Positions 21,310 to 32,002 of a stretch of 35,926 bases of DNA are shown here, one piece after another; position 1 is the stretch's first letter, and every line of letters begins with the position of its first letter. The notes beneath the pieces are model-generated. The model was not told the DNA's origin. It did not search any database and saw nothing but the letters and a program-made list of their open reading frames with translations. Location: NCBI GenBank assembly GCA_001566745.1, contig KQ964489.1, positions 49,554-85,479 of the forward strand, read 5' to 3'. The position numbers were made by a program, and so were the translations under genes. This stretch comes from Conidiobolus coronatus NRRL 28638. Its lineage: Eukaryota > Entomophthoromycota > Entomophthoromycetes > Entomophthorales > Conidiobolaceae.

Positions 21310-22398
21310 ATGAGCTTTACAACACTTTTTACAGAGAATTTTTGGGAACTTGTTACTGTAGTAATTTCATGTGGTATTATCGTACCTGTAGCTTCCTTCC
21401 TCACCCTTGTAGGCCTCTCCTTCACCCTCTTAAAAGTTCCTATTAGCCCTAAGAAGGTTCAAGGTAAACATATTCTTGTTGTCGGTGCTTCTTCAGGCTT
21501 GGGTAAAGCCGTTGCCCTTGAAGTTGCTAGACTTGGAGCTTCAAAGGTTACCTTAACCGCTAGAGGTACTGATTCCGACTCTCAAGGCAAAAGCAGACTT
21601 GATTATGCTGTTGAAGAAGTTAAGAATAGCTTGGACTCTAACAGTACTGTTGTAGTTAGTAGTGCTAAATTTGATGTAGGTAATAAAGAACAAACTCAAG
21701 GGGCTATGAATAATATTCTTTCTGAAAATGGACCTGTTGACTGGGTTATAGTATGCTCAGGTAATGCTGAACCTTTTATGTTTGTTAATAACGACTCCAG
21801 TGCCTCTAATGTTGAAGAAAGAATGATGAAAGTTAACTTTATGGGTCCTGTTAATGTAATTAAGGGTTTATTATTCGCTTGTAAGGAACAAGCTGGAAAT
21901 GAAGCCCCTCACTACCCTTCAAAAGTTTTATTAGTTTCCTCCCTTGCTGCTCTCTTCCCAATCCCTGGTTATGCTGCTTATGGATCATCCAAAGCTGCTT
22001 TAAAGGGCTTAGCTGAAGTACTCCGTACTGAATTAAGACTTTATGACGGTATTCAACTTCAAGTTTACTTCCCCAGTAACTTAGACACACCAGGGCTTGC
22101 CAAAGAAAATGAAACCAAACCTGAACTAACCAAACAAATCGAAGGAATAGCCGATACCATTCCCGCTAAAGTAGCTGCACAAACCCTTCTTACAGGAATG
22201 GGTCTTGGTTGGTACATGTATACAGGAGACTTGGTAGGAGTTATAGCTTGTGCCATTTCCAATAATATGACCCCTAGATACTTTAACTTCCTTCAAATTC
22301 TATCAGCTCCCATCTTTGTTATTGTTTCAGAAGCTGTTGCTCTCTTATTTGAACATGAAGTAAGAACTTTTAAAAATAAGCAAAAAACTAATCATTAA
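21310..22398 (+). CDS. TSC10: 3-ketodihydrosphingosine reductase (KDSR/Tsc10)
   Basis: Reduces 3-ketosphinganine to dihydrosphingosine with NADPH, the second step of sphingolipid synthesis on the cytosolic face of the ER. It is a single exon of 362 residues. An N-terminal membrane helix (about 15-40) precedes the classical short-chain dehydrogenase fold: Gly motif G59ASSGLG65, then NADPH-compatible TARG (82-85), then VCSGNAEP. Catalytic Ser211 lies in LLVSSLAALFPIPG and the Y224GSSK228 pair lies 13 residues later. A hydrophobic stretch at about 325-350 fits the C-terminal membrane anchor of this family. The coding DNA has many C-ending codons compared with its flanks. The gene sits alone between a divergent and a convergent neighbour. 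Confidence 0.94.
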   Translation: MSFTTLFTENFWELVTVVISCGIIVPVASFLTLVGLSFTLLKVPISPKKVQGKHILVVGASSGLGKAVALEVARLGASKVTLTARGTDSDSQGKSRLDYAVEEVKNSLDSNSTVVVSSAKFDVGNKEQTQGAMNNILSENGPVDWVIVCSGNAEPFMFVNNDSSASNVEERMMKVNFMGPVNVIKGLLFACKEQAGNEAPHYPSKVLLVSSLAALFPIPGYAAYGSSKAALKGLAEVLRTELRLYDGIQLQVYFPSNLDTPGLAKENETKPELTKQIEGIADTIPAKVAAQTLLTGMGLGWYMYTGDLVGVIACAISNNMTPRYFNFLQILSAPIFVIVSEAVALLFEHEVRTFKNKQKTNH

Positions 22399-23142
22399 AC
22401 TATTATTATTATATATCTTTAACTATTTAAAATATTTATTTAATAAAAATATATCTACTTAACACATAAGTTTTTTACTATTATTTTATTAATAATTTAC
22501 TAGATTTAGAGAAGATGCTGCATTTTATATAAAAGTAATAAACGAGCATCCGATAATATATTAGTTAACTAGCAATTTTATATTAAAAGCACACCAAATA
22601 AAACATCAATTAAGTTAATATGCTATATCTGTTAATTTCTAAATAATAATAAATTAAAAATATTAGCTTTTATAATAAACTTATAAAATGCTAACGCTTG
22701 ATTTAAAAGCAAATTATTCTAGTTAAAAGTTCAATGATCGATTATTCTAAGTTTTTTATTACTAAATAAATATTAAAAAATAATAGATTAAGGGTAAATA
22801 ATAGTTGAATAATAGAGAATAAATTATCCAGTATTGCCATTATTAATTTACCCTTAAAATTAACTATCTATTAAATTACTATATCATCATCATCGTTTAT
22901 TCAATGATAAAAATAATTAAGGTGAAGCATTCAAATATTTGCAAAATGTTGACTGCGAATATGGTCATTACATTACTTAATTACCAGTTGTATTAATTAG
23001 TCATCATTATATTTAATAAATTAATATAAATAGATTTTATTACTATCACTCATAATTTCCATCAAAAATCAAGTGATATTAGTCATTTGAAAATTAATGA
23101 CAAATTACAGGTAAAATATAAAACTAACTCAAATATTTAAAA
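22399..23142. other. Intergenic between convergent KDSR and Tda10-like genes
   Basis: An AT-rich 3' flank shared by two convergent genes. No gene or repeat of note. Confidence 0.55.
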
Positions 23143-24123
23143 TTAAATTTTAGAATAATACTGAATACTTCGCCCTAATACCCTAACACCTTCAATATTC
23201 CTATCATTGTCCAATTGTAAAACTAAATGTTGACAATAATCACCAGAATCAATATAATCAACCCTTGGAAGTATATTGTAGAGACCTAACCATCTTAATT
23301 TTGGTAAGCAAAGTTCATAAGTTGGCATAAATCTTTTAACAAATTCTATCACTTGAGTTTGGGATAAACCTTGTTTGTTATTGATTTCTTGCTCAATTCT
23401 CCAATTGTAAATAGTTGTAAGATCACTTACATCAAGTTGAATAAAACAATTTAATTTTTGCCAAATTTGGGTATAACCTTCCAAATAACTATTTAGCAAT
23501 CGTAACTCATTAATACTTAAACTTGAACTAACCAATCTATCGGTACTTAAAGCATTAGGTAATTGATAAACTTTTAGATATTGATAAGTTGAATGTAAGA
23601 AATCTAACTCTCCTTCACTTAAGCTATTGAAGCCTACCATCCAACCTTCGAATATTATTATATCAATTGGTGCTGTGATTAAAGCCCAATTTTCATAAGG
23701 CTCTCGGTCTCCAAGGCCTCCTCTGTAAGATTTGTTGTAAATTGGAACTCTTACAGAGTTAATTAAACCAGAGTTAAGTTTATCTATATCGTCTAGAGTT
23801 TTTGTGATTAGTGATACGTCATGAGTTCCAGGGGGTCCTCTACTCTGATAAGTAAAACAGTTACTATGTCTTTGTTTAATCTTCATTAAGTCCTCATAGC
23901 CATAATAGAAATCATCCAAAGACATAGTAATAACCTTTAAAGCATTGGGACCCTTAGAGAGTTGATTTACTAGCTGTCCAGATAAAGTGCTTTTACCACT
24001 ACCTTGAGGACCGCAAACTCCAACGATAAAAGGTTTAGAATTTTGTAATGCTCTCAAACTATATTTATAATTAGTATAAGATTTTAGTATAAATTCGCTA
24101 CTTTTTAGTAATTTTGAATTCAT
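23143..24123 (-). CDS. TDA10: P-loop kinase, Tda10/D-glycerate-3-kinase family
   Basis: A single-exon, 326-residue ATP-dependent kinase-like protein. Walker A GPQGSGKST lies at residues 38-46. It is followed by ITMSLDDFYYGYEDL, the family block SRGPPGTHDVSLI, and VPIYNKSYRGGLGDREPY. A Walker B-like strand IIIFEGWMVGF sits near the middle. A C-terminal block with WQKLNCFIQLDV and a motif like FVKRFMPTYELCLPKL completes the family pattern. Plant members (GLYK) phosphorylate glycerate, while yeast Tda10 has no settled substrate, so the reaction here is uncertain. The length is close to yeast Tda10. No targeting peptide is obvious. It faces away from the coiled-coil gene across a 1.17-kb spacer. 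Confidence 0.9.
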   Translation of the reverse strand: MNSKLLKSSEFILKSYTNYKYSLRALQNSKPFIVGVCGPQGSGKSTLSGQLVNQLSKGPNALKVITMSLDDFYYGYEDLMKIKQRHSNCFTYQSRGPPGTHDVSLITKTLDDIDKLNSGLINSVRVPIYNKSYRGGLGDREPYENWALITAPIDIIIFEGWMVGFNSLSEGELDFLHSTYQYLKVYQLPNALSTDRLVSSSLSINELRLLNSYLEGYTQIWQKLNCFIQLDVSDLTTIYNWRIEQEINNKQGLSQTQVIEFVKRFMPTYELCLPKLRWLGLYNILPRVDYIDSGDYCQHLVLQLDNDRNIEGVRVLGRSIQYYSKI

Positions 24124-25290
24124 TTTTATTTTAACAAAAGTAAGTAATAAAATAAAATCAATCTGTATATTTTATATAAAATTATATGAATAAATTTTAC
24201 TATTATGGTATTTTCTTTTTTAATAATTAATCCTAAGAATTTAGGGTTTTGTTCTACATAATAAATTAATTAATTAATAGAGTTTAATTTACATCAATGT
24301 TTTACTGTGAAATAATACTTATTAATATTAGCTCTTGAGTAAATCCAATAAGTTGATAAACATATAGCTAATATTTGATATTACTGCTGATAGAAATTTT
24401 ATATATAAGCTTCAAAACATATACACTTAATATTAAATATATCATACCATATTTATAATATATGTGTAAAAATAGCTGAATTCGAGATTATTCCTAATCA
24501 AATAGCAGTATTAAGAATATACGTGCTGAAGATAAATTGATATATTCTCATTTTATAATTTATTAAAGTTGTATACTAGTGCATATCTATATATAATTGT
24601 ATATTCATTGTTATTAATTTAAAATTTAAATAGCAGTAGTAATTATATAAATAACTGAATCTAAATTCAGCTAAAAATCGAATAATATAACTATAAGTGC
24701 ATTCTTAATAAAAACAATAATATTTAAATAAGCACCTATTCTTACACTAGTCAAATCAATCAATCAACATATATTAAAAGTGAGAATACACACATTAACA
24801 GAGAGTGTATAGGCTGTTAAATTTGACCTAAAATGATGTAATTAAAAATAAAAATGTTTACTAAAGTTGATGGATAAGCTTCGGATTAAAATTAACATAA
24901 ATAAATATTAGTTAATACACAAAAGCTTAAAAGTGTTAATATTAGTAGATAAGTATAATATATTAAATTTATAAGTAACTTAAAAGTATGCTAATTATCG
25001 CAAATTAGAATTATCCTATTAAATCAATAATAATATTCTACTAAAATACTATAGTCTAACCATATTCAAGCTATAATCCCATAATTAAGTTAAATTTACT
25101 AAAGTCACAATTATTCAAGGCTAGTAAAGGGTAAATTTTTATCTCTCTGTAAAATTAATAATCTCTCCCTAATATTCCCTATAATTAATATTACTCTTAA
25201 TAATATCACCGTTTAAACTAATATAATTTTCATATTTATATATAGTAAAATTATCATCACAGAATAAAATTAATTAACTTTAGTGAATAA
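24124..25290. other. Divergent spacer between Tda10-like and coiled-coil genes
   Basis: AT-rich, without a visible gene or tRNA. It should hold both promoters, but I see no distinctive site. Confidence 0.5.
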
Positions 25291-26289
25291 ATGATGTCGC
25301 AATTTGAAAGTTCCAAGCCTTCTCCAAGCCCTCAATCTCGCCCTTTACCTCACCCTGCCCTTTACGAAAGCGTGCGAAAGAAAGGTCCTTTTGCATCTAC
25401 TACAGCTGCAAGCTTTAATTTAGAAGATTTTAGTCATGCAAATAGCACTGCTAGGGCTTCAAGAGAAGCTAGTCCAAAGTACAATACCTACCGAAACTCA
25501 ACTCACTCGCCGATTAGAGCCCCTCTAAATTCTGTATTTTCGGACTTGCCATATGTTAACGAAGCTACAGCAAATTCACAAATTCATTTACCTTCTAAAC
25601 CTCAACCATCACCCCTTAATTTAGTGGAAGATAACATTGAAATTGAGCCAAATTCCAGAAAGAATAGTATTAGCTTGCCTCAAGACTTAACCCTAGCGCT
25701 ATTTAGAATTCAAGAGCTTGAAAAGCAAGTTAAAGTTCATCAAGCTAATAATGATACAATTTCCAAGCAATTGAGTAAAGCTCAATTTCATATTAACGAG
25801 TTAACAAATGAATTGCAAGATTTAACTAATCAAAAGTCCGACGCTTTGTCAAAATTAAAATCAGTTACAATACGATGCATTCAAGCTGAAAAGAGTAATG
25901 AGGGCTTGGATGCAAAACTTAGATTAAACGAAGAGCGCTTAAGTCGCTTAGAACTCGAAAATGAACGCCTTACGGACGAAAACGAGCGCTTAAACATTGA
26001 AGCTTCGCGAAATGCCAACTTAAACAACGAGTCAAATATTGATTCAGCGCGTCCAATAGCTCCCGAACAAGAAAATTTAAAACGTTTGGTTCAAGAAAGG
26101 GCACAATATTCAAAGTATGAACTGGAGAGGATACTATTGGAAACTAATGATTTTATGATGAAAATGAGTTCAAATGCTAAGGACTTGAAGAAAATTTGTT
26201 CGATTTTGGATAATATAGATATTAATTATGCAGAGGAAAAAGAAGCTGATAACAGTGGTGAGAATTTGAAGCAGTCAGCGTCATCGTAG
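25291..26289 (+). CDS. Unrecognised coiled-coil protein, Ser/Pro-rich N-terminus
   Basis: A single open frame of 332 residues that I cannot assign. Residues 1-125 are low complexity, rich in Ser, Pro, Asn and Arg (SKPSPSPQSRPLPHP near the start, several S-P sites), and look disordered and phosphorylatable. From about 128 to 245 the heptad pattern is strong (LFRIQELEKQVKVHQ, LTNELQDLTNQK, LRLNEERLSRLELENERL, DENERLNIEAS), consistent with a parallel coiled coil. A conserved-looking C-terminal part, RLVQERAQYSKYELERILLETNDFMMKMSSNAKDL, precedes an acidic tail. It could be a cytoskeletal or spindle-pole scaffold, but that is a guess from composition. Two adjacent ATG codons open the frame and I chose the first. 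Confidence 0.8.
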   Translation: MMSQFESSKPSPSPQSRPLPHPALYESVRKKGPFASTTAASFNLEDFSHANSTARASREASPKYNTYRNSTHSPIRAPLNSVFSDLPYVNEATANSQIHLPSKPQPSPLNLVEDNIEIEPNSRKNSISLPQDLTLALFRIQELEKQVKVHQANNDTISKQLSKAQFHINELTNELQDLTNQKSDALSKLKSVTIRCIQAEKSNEGLDAKLRLNEERLSRLELENERLTDENERLNIEASRNANLNNESNIDSARPIAPEQENLKRLVQERAQYSKYELERILLETNDFMMKMSSNAKDLKKICSILDNIDINYAEEKEADNSGENLKQSASS

Positions 26290-27228
26290 CAATCAACCAA
26301 ACCTTAATATTCTTAAACGTAAAAATATTTCTTTTGATTTGTTTTATAGCTAATGCTTTACCTAAATGTATGTATGCATATGTGCTACGAGTTTGTATAA
26401 AAATTTAATTAATTTAATCATTACAAACTCTGTTGTTGTAAAGTCGTTGGTTTTAAGCCGAATTATTGTAATTAACTAATTAGTAAATGTTTTCTCCTCT
26501 TAATAATATATTATATATTATTCCAATAATTTGTTTTTATTAATTAATTTATAATATTAACTAATTTTTGTGATCTAATAATTGTAATAAATTTTTAATT
26601 TTTTTTTTGATGTAAATTGTCAAATTATACGATATAATTAGATTATAGATAATTAAATATTTTAAAAATTATCAAAAGTTTTATACAAACAGGTATATAT
26701 GGTAAAGTGCGCTCAATTATTTTTATAATATAATATCTTGGTTTCAGCTCACCATTATATTTTTAACAACTTGAAAAGTTAAATTAACTAAACATTGAAG
26801 GTAGTTGGGCTTATTTTACTTTTCTACATTTGATAAAATATGCAAAATAGTGCTAAAATTTCTTTCTTATTATACTGTGTTATATACTTTATAGTGGATG
26901 CATTAAATATAATATATACCGGTTAGTTTCAGCGATGGCCTTATGTAAAGGTGCTGTTAATATCAATATTTATAATTTAAATGCATGTTATATATTTATT
27001 TTAAAGCCATTATCCAAGGAAATTAGTTTATTATATGATGGTTAACAAAAGTTTTGGACATCTGGATTCATTTATTGTGCAGTAATTGGACTGATAGTTG
27101 AGAATATATCGAAAAAATAATGATGATACGAATTAGATTTAGTATAGTTATTAATGATAATATGTTTATTATGATTGCTTGGTAATTTTTTTAATTATTG
27201 AATATTATACAGAAGTTTTCTGATAGAA
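26290..27228. other. Intergenic between convergent coiled-coil gene and BUD13
   Basis: AT-rich 3' flanks with short T runs (near 26600). No gene is visible. Confidence 0.5.
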
Positions 27229-28355
27229 TTACATATCTTCAGCTCCCCAAGCATAAGCTTCAGACTTGAGATTGTTACGAGCATATTGGGCTTTAATAAT
27301 TTCTTTTTCGAAGCCATTTGAGCGATCTAAAATATAGTTAGCGAATAAATTTTAATAATAATAAGTTAAATACTGACCTACACCATCCCAACGGTATCCA
27401 GGAGCGATATTAAAGCGATTAGACGGATATGGACCACTGTATTGAGGATATTTAGACTTGGCGCTTGATTTTGAAGATGTCTATAGAGAGTAAGTAAATT
27501 AAAAATATTTCAACTATTATTATTGTTACCTTTATGTATCTTGCACTTGGATCTTCCCATCTTGATTGGGTTCTAAGTGTTTCATTTAATTGTTTGTCAT
27601 CTTTGTATCTAAAAGCTGATGTTAATAAAAACGTAATATCAAATATTTTAAAATACTTACACTGTCATAGATTGATTCTTTTGGTCCATTAATTCTAAAT
27701 ATCTTTGTTGTTCCATTTCCCTTTGGGCAACACCTCTATTGAATTGTTTTTGATTCTCTATGTTCATCTTTTGAGCCAACTCTATAGCTTCAGATTTTTT
27801 CTTTTCTACGTCCATATCAATTTTTTTACCAAATTTATCACGATAAACTGTTTCAGAGTTCTGTCCTGAGTCTTCATTGGAAACTTTGCTCATTTGCTTT
27901 TTAATTGACTTTTCTTTTGATCTCATTTGCTGTGAAAATTTATCTCCTGATATTAACCCATATTGCTGCTCTATAAAAATATTAACAGTTAGTTTAATAT
28001 TAATAATTTTATAAATTAAATGTTATAATTACCTTCTTGTGCTTGTTCTTCATCAGAGGATTCTCCTTGTATTTTAGTCCAGTTGCTTTCTTTTTTGGAT
28101 TTAAATTTGGGTGCCAAAGGAGCAGCATCTACTGTAATAGCACCTATGAAAATTATGAATATACTAAAATAAATAAAGATAGTAAAATTATATACCTTCT
28201 AATTCATCGTCATTATCTCTTTGCCAAAAATCGTCACCATCTTCATCGATAATAGTCGCGCGTTTATTATTCTTAGACTTTTTCTTTTTAGAAGGCTTTA
28301 AGCTAGACTCAATAGACCCGTATTTGCTTAATAAATATTTTTTATCAACACTCAT
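27229..28355 (-). CDS. BUD13: Pre-mRNA-splicing factor BUD13/CWC26 (RES complex), 6 exons
   Basis: A 286-residue nuclear protein of the RES (retention and splicing) complex, which binds activated spliceosomes and helps weak or short introns. Exons on the minus strand are 28355-28196, 28143-28033, 27970-27661, 27608-27530, 27480-27378 and 27326-27229. Introns are 49-62 bp and the joined length is a multiple of three. The N-terminus [14 protein letters not shown] and the basic KKKK block are typical. The middle contains [16 protein letters not shown]. The C-terminus has the family signature [22 protein letters not shown], split by the last intron, and ends close to it as usual. It is intron-rich although single-exon genes are common in this window. 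Its start faces MTQ2 across 325 bp. Confidence 0.95.
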
Positions 28356-28680
28356 TATAATATTTGATAACTAGAAAATTTAATAATTTTAATAATTTTG
28401 AATACCTGAGTCTAATAGTTAATTTATATTGAGATTAAATGTAAATTTATGGGATTTGATAAATTATTTAAGTGTTAAGATATCTCAAATATTAATAGGT
28501 TAGCTAATATGGATTATATTAAAATATATATAAATATAAATCTTAAATGAAATAAAGAGTTTAAGTATAATATTTTTATTTAATCCCATAATATGGAAGT
28601 CTTTTTACCTAAATTGCCCAGTATAAATATATGTGGGAGTAAAAAGTAAAACTTTAAAATTGATTAATCCAAATTGTAAC
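28356..28680. promoter_or_regulatory. Bidirectional promoter region of BUD13 and MTQ2
   Basis: The 325 bp between the two divergent start codons must carry both promoters. It is AT-rich, and I see no classical factor site. Confidence 0.45.
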
Positions 28681-29612
28681 ATGATTCCAACACCAGATAC
28701 AGACCATTTAGATTTTGATCAGATTTACGAACCAGCTGGTATTAAAATATCACTCTCAAGATTTTAACATAGTGTATTAAAAATAAGTTTTTCAAATTTA
28801 GAGGACACCTTTGCTTTATTGGATGCTTTAGAAAATGATTATGAGTATTTGAATAGTATTAAACCAGCTATATGTTTAGAAATAGGGTACGTTTTATTAT
28901 AATGAAAAAACTTTTCATAACTAACAAATCTATTAAGAACTGGCTCAGGTTGCGTTGTTTCTTTTTTAGGCAAGATTCTAGATAGCATCAAGCCATGTAA
29001 CTTAAAGCTTTAATTTTATCTCGTTTAATTTAACACAAAATAATTTATAGTGTTCTTAACTACAGATATCAACCCTTTGGCTAATGCAGGATCTTTATCC
29101 ACCGCTAAACGCAATAATGTAATGCTAGTATGGAGCTGATATTGAATATTTATTAAGTTTTTTTAGGTGAATATAGATAGTATCACTTGCGATTTGGTTG
29201 GACCTTTAGTCAAGAGATTAGAGAATAAAATAGATGTTTTAATATTTAACCCCCCATATGTAGTCACTCCATCTGAAGAAATTTATTCTGTGAATACTGT
29301 GGACGTTTTACCTAAAATCAATGCTACTTGGGCTGGCGGTGTCGATGGAAGAGAAGTAATAGATAGGCTGCTTCCAATGGTTTCAAAGTTATTGAGTCCA
29401 AAAGGAGCATTTTATTTAGTTACAATTCGAGAAAACAAGCCCAAAGAAATTATTGAAATAATGAAACAGTATAATTTGGATGGAAAGGTAATATTTAATT
29501 TTCATTTAACACCTAGAATTAACTGATAAATTTATAGGAGGTTCTTAAAAGATCTGCTGGTATTGAAAAGTACTCTATTTTAAAATTTACATTCGCTGAA
29601 ACCCAAGTTTAA
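28681..29612 (+). CDS. MTQ2: eRF1 glutamine methyltransferase MTQ2/HEMK2, 6 exons
   Basis: An S-adenosylmethionine-dependent N5-glutamine methyltransferase that, with Trm112, modifies the GGQ glutamine of release factor eRF1. It has 221 residues. Exons are 28681-28738, 28802-28886, 28938-28996, 29051-29118, 29167-29487 and 29538-29612, with introns of 48-63 bp and total length divisible by three. The start HLDFDQIYEPAEDTFALLDAL fits the family. SAM-binding motif I LEIGTGSGCVVSFLG is joined across the second intron. TTDINPLA is motif II, and FNPPYVVTPSEE carries the catalytic NPPY. The C-terminus, LKRSAGIEKYSILKFT, matches HEMK2-type ends. The compact size is normal for this cytosolic enzyme. 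Confidence 0.95.
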
Positions 29613-29932
29613 TTTGCAATATTTTTGCAAAAGCTGTAAATCCATAGACTTAGAATAGCAAAAGCGCGAGAATATTAATTTTGCAATAAATTGCTTCAAT
29701 TATTCTGTATTAACTGAATACTGGATCAAACCAAGTCATTTTATTTATTTTTATTTTCTCACAAAATTTTCCCACACACTTTCCAATTTTTTGGGTAATA
29801 CTGACTTTACAAATATGTCCAAATATGGAAATTCTTGGAAAATGGTGAAATCCGTGATCAGTTTATATATAAATAGTTGACTATTATAATTTAGTTTATT
29901 CATTAATTAAAAATAATTAATATCATAAAGCT
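29613..29932. promoter_or_regulatory. Spacer and promoter region of the Erg26-like gene
   Basis: 320 bp with no gene. A TATA-like box TATATATAAATAG at 29864-29876 lies about 57-69 bp before the start codon. I see no clear sterol-response element. Confidence 0.45.
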
Positions 29933-31025
29933 ATGTCAAATACAACAAGTGAAGTTTATTTAGTACTTGGAGGCGAAGGCTTCTTAGGTCATAATATTAT
30001 CAATCAATTATTAGAAAGAAAGAATTCTACTTACCCCAATATTAAAATCAAATCTTTCGATATTCAAAAGAGATACGATTTAGCTGATGTCGAAGTAATT
30101 GTAGGTGACATGTGCAGCTATCAAGACCTTAAAGATGCTTTCCAAGGAGTTACTACTGTTATTCAAACTGCCTCTCCCATCGCTTCTGCCCCAGATCATT
30201 TATTTTGGAAAGTTAATGTTGAAGGAATGAAGAATGTCATTAAGGTTTGCCAAGATGTTGGTGTCAAAAAATTAGTTTTCACTAGCAGTGCTAGTGTTGT
30301 TTATGGTGGAGAACCATTAAACGGAGTAGATGAAACTTCACCTTACCCTCAAAAGTTTGTTGATGTTTATTCTGAAACTAAGGTAGTAAAAATTAAATAA
30401 TATGATATGTTAAACAATATTAAATATATTTTAGAGTATTGCTGAAAAAATGGTCCTCGAAGCCAATTCTACATCTTTAGCTACTGTATCACTTCGTGTT
30501 GCTGGTTTATTCGGTATTGGAGATCGTCAAATGATTCCTCGTTTAGTTAATTTACACGAAACTGGCCAAACTAAGGTACAAGTAGGAGACAACACTAACT
30601 TATTCGATTACACATATATTGAAAATGCTGCATATGCTCATTTATTGGCTTCTGATAAGCTTCCTAGCCCAGAAGTTGCTGGAAATTCTTTCTTCATCAC
30701 TAACACTACACCAATTCCTTTCTGGGATATGCCTCGTAGAGTTTGGGGTATTCTTGGATTAGAAAAATCTCTTCAATACACTTTACCTTACTCCGTTGGT
30801 ATCAGTATTGCCCATGCTGTTGATTATTTATTGTGGGCTATTTCCCCTATTAAGAAGATTGAAATCACTTTGAAACCATATGCCATCAGACACTCATGCT
30901 CTAACAGATACTTTAACACTGAAAAAGCACAAAATATTTTAGGTTATAAGCCTTTATTCAGCTTAGAAGAAGGCCTTCAAAAAACTTTGAAGAGTATTAT
31001 AGATGAGAAAAACAGTAAAAATTAA
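29933..31025 (+). CDS. ERG26: Sterol-4-alpha-carboxylate 3-dehydrogenase, decarboxylating (Erg26-like), 2 exons
   Basis: Oxidises and decarboxylates 4-carboxysterols during C-4 demethylation in ergosterol synthesis, at the ER. It has 346 residues, close to yeast Erg26. Exons are 29933-30382 and 30435-31025, with a 52-bp intron. The NAD-binding motif GGEGFLG lies at residues 13-19, TASPIAS and VNVEGMKNVIKVC follow, then VFTSSASVVYGG, and the catalytic Y146SETK150. The intron falls directly after Lys150. The segment SLRVAGLFGIGDRQMIPRLV and the C-terminal AQNILGYKPLFSLEEGLQKTL are typical of 3-beta-hydroxysteroid dehydrogenase relatives, and a hydrophobic stretch near 280-300 could anchor it to the membrane. 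NSDHL-type paralogues cannot be fully excluded. Confidence 0.92.
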
Positions 31026-31258
31026 ATTAATAAATTCTAACTAATAATTCACAGCTTAACCATTTTGATATTTGCATAGATTTTTAATCATCCGAATGTT
31101 GATTTATACATCAAAATAATCAAGTTATCAATGCAAGATTAAATACAAAAACGATTGAATTTATAAAATGTCTAAGATGCTGAGTATTTGCAATGTCTAA
31201 TCTTTGATCTGATTAATATGAAAAAATATTTGTATGAAATTATTAAAATAATTCAAAA

Positions 31259-31331
31259 CGAAGCTGATGGGACTCGAACCCACAATCTTCAGATCCGAAG
31301 TCTGACGCCTTATCCATTAGGCCACAGCTCC
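31259..31331 (-). tRNA. tRNA-Arg (anticodon TCG)
   Basis: On the minus strand, acceptor GGAGCTG pairs with CAGCTTC and the discriminator is G. D stem GCC/GGC encloses TAATGGATAA, anticodon stem TCAGA/TCTGA encloses CTTCGGA (anticodon TCG, reading CGA), and the T arm is GTGGG-TTCGAGT-CCCAT. No intron is present. Confidence 0.96.
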
Positions 31332-32002
31332 ATACGTGACTTGATTTATATTAGTATTTATACAAATCCTAAACAAACTTACTTTTATACTCTCCTTTAT
31401 TTCTATTTAATCCTTATTCTCCTCATATATTATAATTATATTATTTGATTTAATTTATTATATTGTATTTATTAGAAGTTTTATTCGTATCTTTTCTTCT
31501 CTTAACATTTTTCCCAAATTTAATCCATTTATAGTGACGTAATCAAATTATTTCATTTTTATATGATATCATATCCATCTTCATACTAATCTTTATTAAC
31601 AAACTTAACAAATTTTCTGGAAAATATCACTCCTTAACTTTGTATTAAATTATGATTTGATTTAGATAAAATATATTAAAATAGCTTCATAATCTTGTCA
31701 ACTATTCAAGTGGATAGCTAACTTGAAACATAATTTATTATTTAACAGATCAACAAAATAAGAGGTATAATTTATAATTAATATTTTAATTAAACAGCGT
31801 AAAAAATATATTATAGTATAGTAATTATGTTCAAATTATAACGCCGCAGGATAAGACTGCGTAGATTCATGTGATTGCAATTAGATTTTTATACAATATT
31901 ATAATAGGTTATCACAATTTAAAGGTGTTGTGATTCATATCAACAGAGTAACTAGATAGCAATATATTATAAAGAATTTTATTTTATTTAAAATACAAAA
32001 AA
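31332..32002. other. Intergenic between tRNA-Arg and MIR gene 1
   Basis: There is no gene here. TGACGTAA, a CRE-type variant, lies at 31535-31542, downstream of MIR gene 1. It has no obvious target start nearby. Confidence 0.5.

Noticed and set aside
31188-31448. 86-codon frame through tRNA-Arg
   Set aside because: Runs across the tRNA on its antisense strand and into T-rich DNA; it resembles the spurious tRNA-derived proteins seen in databases.
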